Part shown: positions 32,716 through 40,100 of the stretch, piece after piece
Numbering within the stretch: the first letter of the stretch is position 1
How the letters are laid out: each line of letters opens with the position of its first letter
Assembly (NCBI RefSeq): GCF_003598715.1
Contig: NZ_QZFU01000029.1
Location: 372,001 to 436,000, forward strand
Origin: Nocardia panacis
GTDB lineage: Bacteria > Actinomycetota > Actinomycetes > Mycobacteriales > Mycobacteriaceae
Reading direction: 5' to 3'
Length of the DNA stretch: 64,000 nt
Notes under the pieces: generated by a model
The model's database searches: none
Seen by the model: only the letters and a program-made list of their open reading frames with translations
What the model was told of the DNA's origin: nothing
Made by a program: the position numbers and the translations under genes

Positions 32716-32793
32716 AGCAACAGACCGTAGCGCAACCCCCGCACCCCCGCCCCCACTACGCCCACCCTTGGTCACAGCCCCGGTGTGTCGTAT

Positions 32794-32837
32794 CCCGGTG
32801 CGCCGGAGCCATTCTCGAATGACTCCGGCGCACCGGG
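32794..32837 (-). terminator. Long hairpin terminator of the Rpn cluster
   Basis: A 15-bp perfect stem (CCCGGTGCGCCGGAG with its complement) encloses a loop that itself pairs CATTC with GAATG. It starts 10 nt beyond the stop of the short Rpn-tail gene and ends the cluster. Confidence 0.75.
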
Positions 32838-32846
32838 GGTGTTCAA

Positions 32847-33071
32847 CTAGTCGGTGAAGAAGTCTTCCAGGCTGGTCGCGGTCATGATGCGGTCTACCCA
32901 CCTCTCCAGCTGTTCGATATCAGCGTTGTCGAGCTTGCTGATGAAATGCTGAGGCAGATCCCCGAATTCGGATGCCGGCAACTCGGTCAGCGTTTCGAAG
33001 CGACCTTCCGAATACGACTTGGCAAATCCTTTCGCATACCCTTGAGCGAGCAGTTGCTCGGCTGTAGTCAT
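32847..33071 (-). CDS. Free-standing Rpn C-terminal domain protein (possible antitoxin)
   Basis: A 74-residue protein that matches only the C-terminal region of the adjacent Rpn proteins. It opens with the same MTTAEQL as the internal start of the next gene and shares the pattern L-A-Q-G-x-x-K-G near the start and QLxxWxxRIMTAxSLED at the end. It has its own AGGAG seven bases before ATG 33071 and no nuclease domain upstream. In E. coli, C-terminal Rpn fragments act as antitoxins for the full-length nuclease (from memory of published work); here it could protect against the neighbours or be a remnant. Confidence 0.75.
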   Translation of the reverse strand: MTTAEQLLAQGYAKGFAKSYSEGRFETLTELPASEFGDLPQHFISKLDNADIEQLERWVDRIMTATSLEDFFTD

Positions 33072-33121
33072 TGGGAAGCTCCTGGGACCATGGGGCCAGA
33101 TGGAAGCAGCCGATGGCTCGA

Positions 33122-33334
33122 TCAGTGCGCAAAGACGTCCTCGACGCTGTTCGCCGTCATCGCGCGCCCGAACCACGCCTTCAACTGAGACATCCCCGCC
33201 TCGTTGACAACGGCGATGGTGCGTTGAGATACGACGCCGAACTTCGCGGTCATCACCTGGATCAGGTTTTCTGCGCATTCTTCCGCACGAGCTTTGGCGG
33301 CACCTTCGGCGCGAAGTTGTTCGGCTGTGGTCAT
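33122..33334 (-). CDS. Internal short product of rpn (RpnS-like)
   Basis: Within rpn, ATG 33334 is preceded by AAAGGAGG at 5 nt, the best ribosome site of the region and better than that of the full-length gene. Translation would yield 70 residues, MTTAEQLRAEGAAKARAEEC onward. This is the arrangement described for E. coli rpn genes, where the short form neutralises the long one. Expression is predicted, not shown. Confidence 0.65.
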   Translation of the reverse strand: MTTAEQLRAEGAAKARAEECAENLIQVMTAKFGVVSQRTIAVVNEAGMSQLKAWFGRAMTANSVEDVFAH

Positions 33335-34132
33335 GAAAACCTCCTTTGCCTGCGGGTCGAGTTGTTCGAATATGGGTTCCAAGTCTTTGGTCGACATCTC
33401 GCCGACCCGCAACAGGTACGTCACCAGCGCACGGAGTTCTCGCGGTGAGAGGCCGCCCAGTAGACCGCCGAGCAGTTGGGTCAACCAGGGGCCGAGGCCG
33501 GGTGCGCTCAGAACGGACCTTTGCAGCATCAACATTAACAAGACGGCGGGGCGTACATCGCGGGCTCGCAGTGTTTCCGGGTCGATGGCGGCCACGTCGT
33601 CGAGGAGGAAGCGGAAGTGCGGCAGGTAGTCGCGGAAGGCTTCGAGTGTTTCCTGATCGAGGTCGATCAGGTCGGTGAGTTCGGTCGATTTCGTCCAGCG
33701 TTCCTTGCGGTTGTTGTTGTGCACGACCAGCGGGATGATGGCGGGCAACTTGGTGGCTTTCGGATGCTCCTCGGCGTAGCGGCTCCAGATGTCGACGACG
33801 TATTGGAGCATCCGCAGCGGCATCATCTTGTCGATCGTGGACTGATGTTCGATGAGCAGGTAGATGAAGGCTTTGCGTCCGTCGAGTTTCGCGCTGTAGA
33901 GCGTATCGGTGTAGCGCGAGCGCAGATCGTCGGAGATGAAGCTGCCCGATTGCAGTCGTAGGGTGCGCCAATCCAGCTGTGTGACGATCTCTTTCGGTAG
34001 TACGGCTCGTAGCTGCGATGCGGCGTTCGCGGAGATGGTCATGACGTCGCGGAAGTACGCGTCGTGGTGATTCGGCGGTTTGACGGCGTCCTCGTGGCCG
34101 ATCGCCTCCGCCAAAGCGTCCAACTTGGTCAT
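33122..34132 (-). CDS. rpn: Rpn-family recombination-promoting nuclease (PD-(D/E)XK, transposase_31)
   Basis: A 336-residue nuclease of the RpnA/transposase_31 family. The N-terminal motif HHDAYFRDVM, then RSRYTDTLYSAKL with Asp76 and FIYLLIEHQSTIDKMM with Glu95, form the PD-(D/E)XK core; length and order match RpnA-like proteins. Residues 267-336 are the C-terminal domain also found as a separate gene downstream. Codon 267 is an ATG with a full Shine-Dalgarno, so two products are expected. It has its own upstream region after the terminator of the previous gene. Confidence 0.88.
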   Translation of the reverse strand: MTKLDALAEAIGHEDAVKPPNHHDAYFRDVMTISANAASQLRAVLPKEIVTQLDWRTLRLQSGSFISDDLRSRYTDTLYSAKLDGRKAFIYLLIEHQSTIDKMMPLRMLQYVVDIWSRYAEEHPKATKLPAIIPLVVHNNNRKERWTKSTELTDLIDLDQETLEAFRDYLPHFRFLLDDVAAIDPETLRARDVRPAVLLMLMLQRSVLSAPGLGPWLTQLLGGLLGGLSPRELRALVTYLLRVGEMSTKDLEPIFEQLDPQAKEVFMTTAEQLRAEGAAKARAEECAENLIQVMTAKFGVVSQRTIAVVNEAGMSQLKAWFGRAMTANSVEDVFAH

Positions 34133-34224
34133 GCTCGGGTACTCGCCCCTTCATCAGTGATTGAACGAAACACTGCATTGCCCAACGAGATTCGTGGTCT
34201 ATTCAGATGTGCCCCCAGGATGAG

Positions 34225-34253
34225 CGGGTGGGAGTAGCCGGGACTCCCACCCG
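34225..34253 (-). terminator. Hairpin between the two rpn genes
   Basis: An 11-bp perfect stem (CGGGTGGGAGT with its complement) closes a 7-nt loop, 11 nt after the upstream rpn stop. It indicates separate transcription units for the two nucleases. Confidence 0.65.
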
Positions 34254-34264
34254 GTTCTGAAATG

Positions 34265-34501
34265 TCAGGGAAGAATAAGTTCGGTAAGGGTTTCCGCTGT
34301 GAGGATGCGGGCGGCGCAGGTTTTCAACTGCGTGGTGTCGGCGGTCTGTACGGCGGTGATGACGCGCTCCGGAATGGGGCCGAACTTCAATTGCATTTGC
34401 TCGATGAGGGTTTCGGCGCGCCCTTCGGCGCGGCCCGCTATCCGTCCTTCGATTCGGCCTTTCGTCTCGCCCTGGGCGATGAGCCGATCGGCGACGGCCA
34501 T
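34265..34501 (-). CDS. Internal short product of the second rpn gene
   Basis: ATG 34501 inside the second rpn gene is preceded by AAGGAGGT at 4 nt and would yield 78 residues, MAVADRLIAQGETKGRIEGR onward. It is at the same point of the protein as the internal start of the first rpn gene. Retention of this site although the nuclease motif is lost suggests selection on the short product. Confidence 0.6.
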   Translation of the reverse strand: MAVADRLIAQGETKGRIEGRIAGRAEGRAETLIEQMQLKFGPIPERVITAVQTADTTQLKTCAARILTAETLTELILP

Positions 34502-35305
34502 CAGAACCTCCTTCGCTGCTGGAACTTCCTCGAATGTGGCGATCAACTCGGCCACCGATGCCTCACCGACGCGCAGGATGTAGGTGATCATCGGGCCGAA
34601 AGCACAGTTCACGCTGGGATCGAAAGGTGCGTCGCGCAACTCGTCGATCATCTGCTGCAAGGTGGTGTCCACCGGCCCGAACTCGTGCGCCGGTTCCCCC
34701 AGAACCAAAGTTACCAATGGTGCGGGCGTCAGGTCACTTTCTTTCAGACCCGCGAGATCGATGGGGTGGCTATCGTCGAACAGGAAACGGAATAGCGGAA
34801 GGTAGCCGCGAATCCCGCTGTCCGAGGCCGGTGTGGCAGCGGGATCGGTGGGCGCGGACCAGCGATCACCCCGATGGTTGCCGAGCACCACCAGCGGGAT
34901 CACTGCGGGCACGGTCCGTGCGTCGCGGTGCTCGTCGAGGTGGCGGGTCCACAGGCGCTCGACGTGCGACAAAATCTGCAAGGGCGTCAAACGTTCGGCC
35001 CGGCCGCGGTTTTGGATCAGCAGGTAGAGGTACACGTCGCGCTCGGCGAGCCTGGCCTTGTACAGCATGTCGCTGTAGCGGGTCCGAAGGTCGTCGGACA
35101 CATAGCTGCCGGGCTGTAGTTCGAGACTGTGCGGGTCCAGCCTGTCGCGGAGTCGATGCGGGAGTGCGTTGCACAGTTGCGCGGTGGTATCCATCGGGAA
35201 GCCGACGCGCTGGAAGTAGGGATCGTCGGGATTCGGCCGGAATGCCGCTTCCTCCAGAATGGTTCGTGAGTTGATCAGAGCGTCCTCCGTGTAGGGAAGG
35301 CGCAC
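34265..35305 (-). CDS. Second Rpn-family protein with degenerate active site
   Basis: A 346-residue Rpn homologue in the same orientation. Asp79 is kept (TRYSDMLYKARL), but the position of the catalytic Glu reads VYLYLLIQNRGRAERL, so Glu is Gln98 and the HQS triad is lost. The nuclease is probably inactive or altered. The C-terminal region carries a repeated RIEGRIAGRAEGRAE segment. The start is uncertain: GTG 35305 gives a conserved N-terminus (NPDDPYFQRV) but lacks a ribosome site. An internal ATG at 34501 has a strong Shine-Dalgarno. Confidence 0.8.
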   Translation of the reverse strand: MRLPYTEDALINSRTILEEAAFRPNPDDPYFQRVGFPMDTTAQLCNALPHRLRDRLDPHSLELQPGSYVSDDLRTRYSDMLYKARLAERDVYLYLLIQNRGRAERLTPLQILSHVERLWTRHLDEHRDARTVPAVIPLVVLGNHRGDRWSAPTDPAATPASDSGIRGYLPLFRFLFDDSHPIDLAGLKESDLTPAPLVTLVLGEPAHEFGPVDTTLQQMIDELRDAPFDPSVNCAFGPMITYILRVGEASVAELIATFEEVPAAKEVLMAVADRLIAQGETKGRIEGRIAGRAEGRAETLIEQMQLKFGPIPERVITAVQTADTTQLKTCAARILTAETLTELILP

Positions 35306-35325
35306 GGCGGCTACCGGCGCCTGTG

Positions 35326-35817
35326 TTACGTGAACCGCCCGAACCTGCGGTCGTAGACGAGGCGGTAGGGGACGTCGATCGGGGGCAATTCGTGGCCGTA
35401 GACGTCCAGGTCGGTGAGATTCAGCGCCCAGTCCTTGTTTTTGAGGAAGTGCATGAGTTCGATGTCGTCGCACCACGGCGGGAAATCCGAGGGGAGCGGC
35501 GTGTGATCCCACCAGGAATCGAAGATCAGGTCCATTTGGTCCTGCGGTGGATTGCGGTCGGGATCGGGATGTCGGATGAGATTGAGGGCCACGTCGACGG
35601 CGCAGACCGGGGTGTTGCGCGAGTCGAGCATGGTGCCGACGAGCATGGCGCGGTCGACGACCCAGAAGAAGTGCGGGTCGTGCTCGGTGTGGTCGATACG
35701 ATCGAGCAGGCCGTCGAGGGTGCGTTGCGCGTCTTTGCGGCGGATTGTCCGGACAATGCCGGTGTGGGTCAGTTGGGCGTCGAGGCCCTCATATGAGTCG
35801 TAGAGGTCGAGTTTCAT
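35326..35817 (-). CDS. Hypothetical protein upstream of the rpn cluster
   Basis: A 163-residue acidic soluble protein, MKLDLYDSYEGLDAQLTHTG onward, rich in Asp, Trp and Pro. No family or motif was recognised. Its stop lies 20 nt before the start assigned to the second rpn gene on the same strand, so the two may share a message. Its codon use looks like that of the host. It could be an accessory factor of the Rpn system; this rests on position only. Confidence 0.6.
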   Translation of the reverse strand: MKLDLYDSYEGLDAQLTHTGIVRTIRRKDAQRTLDGLLDRIDHTEHDPHFFWVVDRAMLVGTMLDSRNTPVCAVDVALNLIRHPDPDRNPPQDQMDLIFDSWWDHTPLPSDFPPWCDDIELMHFLKNKDWALNLTDLDVYGHELPPIDVPYRLVYDRRFGRFT

Positions 35818-35995
35818 GGTCCGCTCACGGTGGTATGCGTGGATTGTTCCGGTCGTCGGTGGATTCGGATCTGCAGGATCCGTGCGAAAGCCTATGAGCG
35901 GGTTCGAGAGTAGGCGTCGAGGATTCGGGCGCGCCAGTTTCCTTTCGAATTGCCCTGTTTCGCCAGGAAGGGATTCGAATCGGCGCGGCGAGGCG

Positions 35996-36030
35996 ATTCA
36001 TTTCGGATCACGCGATGACCCGAAATGAAT
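35996..36030 (-). terminator. Hairpin downstream of a small membrane protein gene
   Basis: ATTCATTTCGG (35996-36006) pairs perfectly with CCGAAATGAAT (36020-36030). The rest of the 252-bp gap 35818-36069 is AT-richer than average and shows no gene. Confidence 0.5.
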
Positions 36031-36069
36031 AGAAATACAGCAGTTTTGGAATGCTGTTGTTCGAAACTC

Positions 36070-36243
36070 TCAGGGGCGGGCGTTGAACGAGGGCGGCGGC
36101 ATGTGGTTCTGATGATCAGGCGTGTCCTGATGCAGCAGCAGATAGCCGAAGAAGAGGGTCGCGACAGTGGTGAGCGCGGCGGCCAGTAGCCGGGTGGCGA
36201 TGGGCAGCGCATTCCGCATACCCGTGCGCGATATTGCCGCCAT
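36070..36243 (-). CDS. Small membrane protein
   Basis: A 57-residue frame from ATG 36243 (or 49 residues from ATG 36219) with one clear membrane helix (LLAAALTTVATLFFGYLLLH) and a short polar tail ending MPPPSFNARP. No family was recognised and the ribosome site is weak. It is supported by the plausible membrane topology and the hairpin after its stop. Confidence 0.45.
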   Translation of the reverse strand: MAAISRTGMRNALPIATRLLAAALTTVATLFFGYLLLHQDTPDHQNHMPPPSFNARP

Positions 36244-36360
36244 CTGCCCGCTTTCCCAAGTATCCGATCGGAGTGCCGCCAAGGGTGTCGTACCGATGGA
36301 GCGGAGTGTTAGCAAATGAGCGGCAACTAACAGTGTGCGGGATCGGCGGCCGTTCTCGGG

Positions 36361-37143
36361 TCAGGCCGAGGGCGCGGGTTGACAGCGCGGGCAGAAATAG
36401 ATGCCGCGCTCGCGCTGATCGATGCGGTCGGCGTCCGCGCCGGTGGGTTCGAGCAGTCGCGCGAGGAGGGCGGTGCCGCAGCGCTGACAGGGTCGGTGGG
36501 TGCGCCGGTAGACCAGCGGCCGCCACGGTGGTTGGTGTGCGGCGGCGGTCAGCACCCGGTGTGCCTCATCGACCAGCGCGGGCAGATCGGGCACGACCCC
36601 GACCGGTGTGGCCGGATGTACGCGCCGCAGGTAGCACACCTCGCTGCGATAGATATTGCCGATCCCGGCGAGATTGCGCTGATCCAGCAGTGCCAGTCCG
36701 ATGGCGCGATCCGGCGCGGCGGACAGCCGGCGCACCGCCTCGGCCGCGTCCCATCCCGGTCCGAGCAGGTCGGGTCCGAGATGGTCGATGGCGGTGTGCT
36801 CATCGGCGCCGCGCAGCACCTCGACCGTGCCCAGCGAAAAGCCGACCGCCTCCACCTCGTCGGTGGCCAGGACGAGTCGGGCGCTGACGCGCGGCTTGGT
36901 CCACCGCTGCCCGCAGTGGAAGATCCGCCACTCGCCGTCCATTCTCAGGTGGGTGTGAATGGTGACGTCGAGGGTGCGGATGAACAGGTGCTTGCCGTAA
37001 CTGCCGACGCTGTCCACCCGCTGACCGACCAGATCGACGGTGGCGTAGCGCGGCACCCGGAAATCGCTGCGCGTCAGGTCTTTTCCGACGAGCGCGGCCC
37101 GCAGCCGCGCCGCCGTCCGGAACACGACATCACCTTCGGGCAT
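36361..37143 (-). CDS. nei: Endonuclease VIII-like DNA glycosylase (Nei/Fpg family)
   Basis: A 260-residue bifunctional DNA glycosylase/AP lyase. MPEGD at the start supplies the catalytic Pro2 and Glu3 after Met removal. The H2TH signature is in LLDQRNLAGIGNIYRSEV, and the C-terminal zinc finger is CQRCGTALLARLLE with CPRCQ. It removes oxidised pyrimidines. It begins 6 bp after the lhr stop, so lhr-nei form one operon, as Rv3296-Rv3297. Confidence 0.93.
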   Translation of the reverse strand: MPEGDVVFRTAARLRAALVGKDLTRSDFRVPRYATVDLVGQRVDSVGSYGKHLFIRTLDVTIHTHLRMDGEWRIFHCGQRWTKPRVSARLVLATDEVEAVGFSLGTVEVLRGADEHTAIDHLGPDLLGPGWDAAEAVRRLSAAPDRAIGLALLDQRNLAGIGNIYRSEVCYLRRVHPATPVGVVPDLPALVDEAHRVLTAAAHQPPWRPLVYRRTHRPCQRCGTALLARLLEPTGADADRIDQRERGIYFCPRCQPAPSA

Positions 37144-37149
37144 CGGGTC

Positions 37150-40100
37150 TCACAATTGTCTGCGCAGCCGTAGCCCGCGCGGGGTGCTCGCGAATCCGGC
37201 CTCGCTCAGGAAGGCGGCGAAGGTATTGCCGTGCACCGATTCGCCATTCACCTTGTCGATCACCAGCGAATCCACCCGACGATCGTGCACCAGACCGGCC
37301 AGTGCGGCGGCCGCGGCGGTGCGGGCATCGGGATCCTCGGTGAAAGTGAGCAGCGTCTTCCCGCCGCGTTCCAAATAGAGCACCAACTCCCCGCCGACCA
37401 GCGCCACCAGCGCGCCCGCCTTGCGACCCGGCCGATGCCCGCCGTCGGCCGCGCCCTTGGGCCAGGGTAGGGCCGCGCCGTACGGGTTGGCGGGATCGCA
37501 GGCAGCCAGTGCCAGCGACTTGTCGGCCGCGTCCTGCTGTTCGGTGCCGGGGCGAGCCCGCTCGGTGTCGAAACAACGCAGTCGGTCCACCACATCGGTG
37601 GTGGAGAACTGCGCGCCGCCGAGCGTATCGATGAAGTAGCCGCGGCGACAGCGGCCCCTGTCCTCGAATTCGGTGAGCACCCGGTACATGAGCGCGAAGC
37701 CGCCGGGCACGCCCTCGCTCTGCACCGAACCGCGAGTGAGCACGCCGTAACGCTCGAGGAGTAGGTCGGCGGTGGCGTGGGCGCGAACGGTGTTGTCGGC
37801 CACTCGATCCGGTAGTAGGGACCAGCGTCCCGCCACCGTGGGCGGTCCCGTTCTCTGGGGCAGGCTCGGTCGCGGCAAGTAGGCGCGGCCACGCGGGGTG
37901 CGGCGGGGACTGCGGTGCGCGGTCGAGGTGCGCGACGTGCCGGACAGCAGGGCGCGCACCGGTGTGAAGGTATCGCCCGAAACCATCCCGGCCCACACCA
38001 GGTCCCACAGGGCCGCAGCGACTTTCGCGTCATCGAGCAGGCCGGTGGCGTCGGAGAGCTGACGGAAGAAATACGCGCCGCCACCGTGCAGGATGGGCGG
38101 CATTCGCACCGCGCCCGCCGTCATATCGGCAGGATCGTCCAGCGGCACCGGAGGGGTGGGCGTCCACGGCGTCATCGTGGCACCCATGGCCGCCGACAAA
38201 CGCAGGTGGACCTCGCTCATCTCGATCTCGTCGGCGGGCGGCAGCGTGAGCGGCGCCTGTTCGGTCAGGTGCAGCGCGATCCACCCGTCCTTGGCGGTGA
38301 TCGCACCGTGTCCGGACCAGCAGAGCTCACCGGTCGCCAGCAACTCGTCCAGCATGGCGGGGGAGTAGTCGCGCACCCGCGAGGGCAGAATGAGCGATTC
38401 CCACGCCGAGGCCGGAATCGGCACGCCCGCGAGCTGTTCCACCACCGCGGCCACCCCGTCGACACCCCGCAGCTCGCCCGTGCCCACATGCTGCCAGGCC
38501 GGGAGGAAGCGACCGAGGGCGGCGGTCGACACCGGCTCCACCTCGTGGCGCGCCGCCGCCAGCGAACGCCTGCGCAGTCGGCGCAGCACCTGCGCGTCAC
38601 ACCACTCCGATCCGCCCGCTCCCGGCGTGAATTCGCCTTCCACCACCCGCTTTTCGGTGACGAGGCGGTGCAGCGCCGCCGCGACCACCGCCGTGCCGAG
38701 TCCGAAACGCTGTGCGGCGGCCTCGGTGCTGAACGGTGCGTGGGTGCGGGCGTAGCGGCCGAGGAGGTCGCCCAGCGGGTCGGCCACCGGTTCGATGAAG
38801 GCGGCGGGCGTGCCGATCGGCAGCGGCACCCCGAGCGCGTCGCGCAGCCGCGCCGCATCCTCGACCGCCACCCACCAGCTACGCCCGGCGAACGAAACCT
38901 CCAGCGCCCGACGTGTCCGCACCAATTCGGTGCACCAGGGCTGCGGATCGCCTTCGCACCGCTCGCCCGCTTCGGCCGCCGTGAGCGGGCCGAGCAGCCG
39001 CAGCAGATCCGCCAACCCCTCGGCGTCGGTGGCCTTGCGCTCGGGAGTCAACCGTTGCAGTTCGCGCTCGGTGAGTTCCAGGATCGAGGCGTCGAGCAGT
39101 TCGCGCAGCTCCACCCGACCGAGCAGTTCGGCGAGCAGTCCGGAATCCAGCGACAGCGCGGCCGCCCGCCGTTCGGCCAGCGGACTGTCCCCGTCGTACA
39201 TGAATTGGCCGATATAGCTGAACAGCAGTGCGTTGGCGAACGGGGACGGCGTCGCGGTCTCGACCTCGACCAGTCGTACCTGCCGCCGCGCCACCCGGCC
39301 CAACAGGTCGTGCAGGGACGGCAGATCGTAGACATCGCGCAGACATTCGCGCACCGTCTCCAGCAGGATCGGGAACTCCGGATACTTGCGCGCCACATCC
39401 AGCAGTTGCGCCGACCGCTGCCGCTGCTGCCACAGCGGTGCCCGCTTGCCGGGATCGCGGCGCGGCAGCAGCAGCGCCCTGGCCGCGCATTCCCGGAATC
39501 GGGAGGCGAAAAGCGCCGAACCGCCGACCTGTTCGGTGACCAGGTCATCGATCTCGTCGGTTTCGAAGACGAAGAGTTCGGCGCCCGGCGGCGTGTCGGT
39601 GGTATCCGGTAGGCGCACCACGATTCCGTCGTCGGTGGCCGTCGGCGCGGCGTCGACGCCGAACCGCTCGCGCAGCCGCGACCCGACGGCCAACGCCCAC
39701 GGCGCGTGCACCGGCAACCCGTACGGGGAGTGCAGCACCAGTCGCCAATCGCCCAGTTCGTCGCGGAAGCGCTCCACCAGCAGGGTGCGGTCGGTCGGCA
39801 GTTGACCGGTCGCGGTGCGCTGATCCTCCAGCAGCGCACCGAGATTCGCCTTCGCGAACTCGTCCAGTCCGGCCGAGGCGGTGAGTTGATCCAGTTGGTC
39901 CGGATGGCCGCCCGCTTTGCGCACGAATTCGCCCAGGGCCGAACCCAATTCGGCGGGGCGGCCGAGTCCGTCGCCGTGCCAGAAGGGCAGCCGACCCGGC
40001 TGGCCGAAGGCCGGGGTGACCAGGACCCGGTCGAAGGTGATCTCCTCGATCCGCCAACTGGTCGCGCCGAGGGCGAAGACATCGCCCACCCGCGACTCGT

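Noticed and set aside
33122..35305. The two rpn genes as an insertion sequence
   Set aside because: The family is named transposase_31 in databases, but no terminal inverted repeats or target duplications were seen; Rpn proteins are nucleases.
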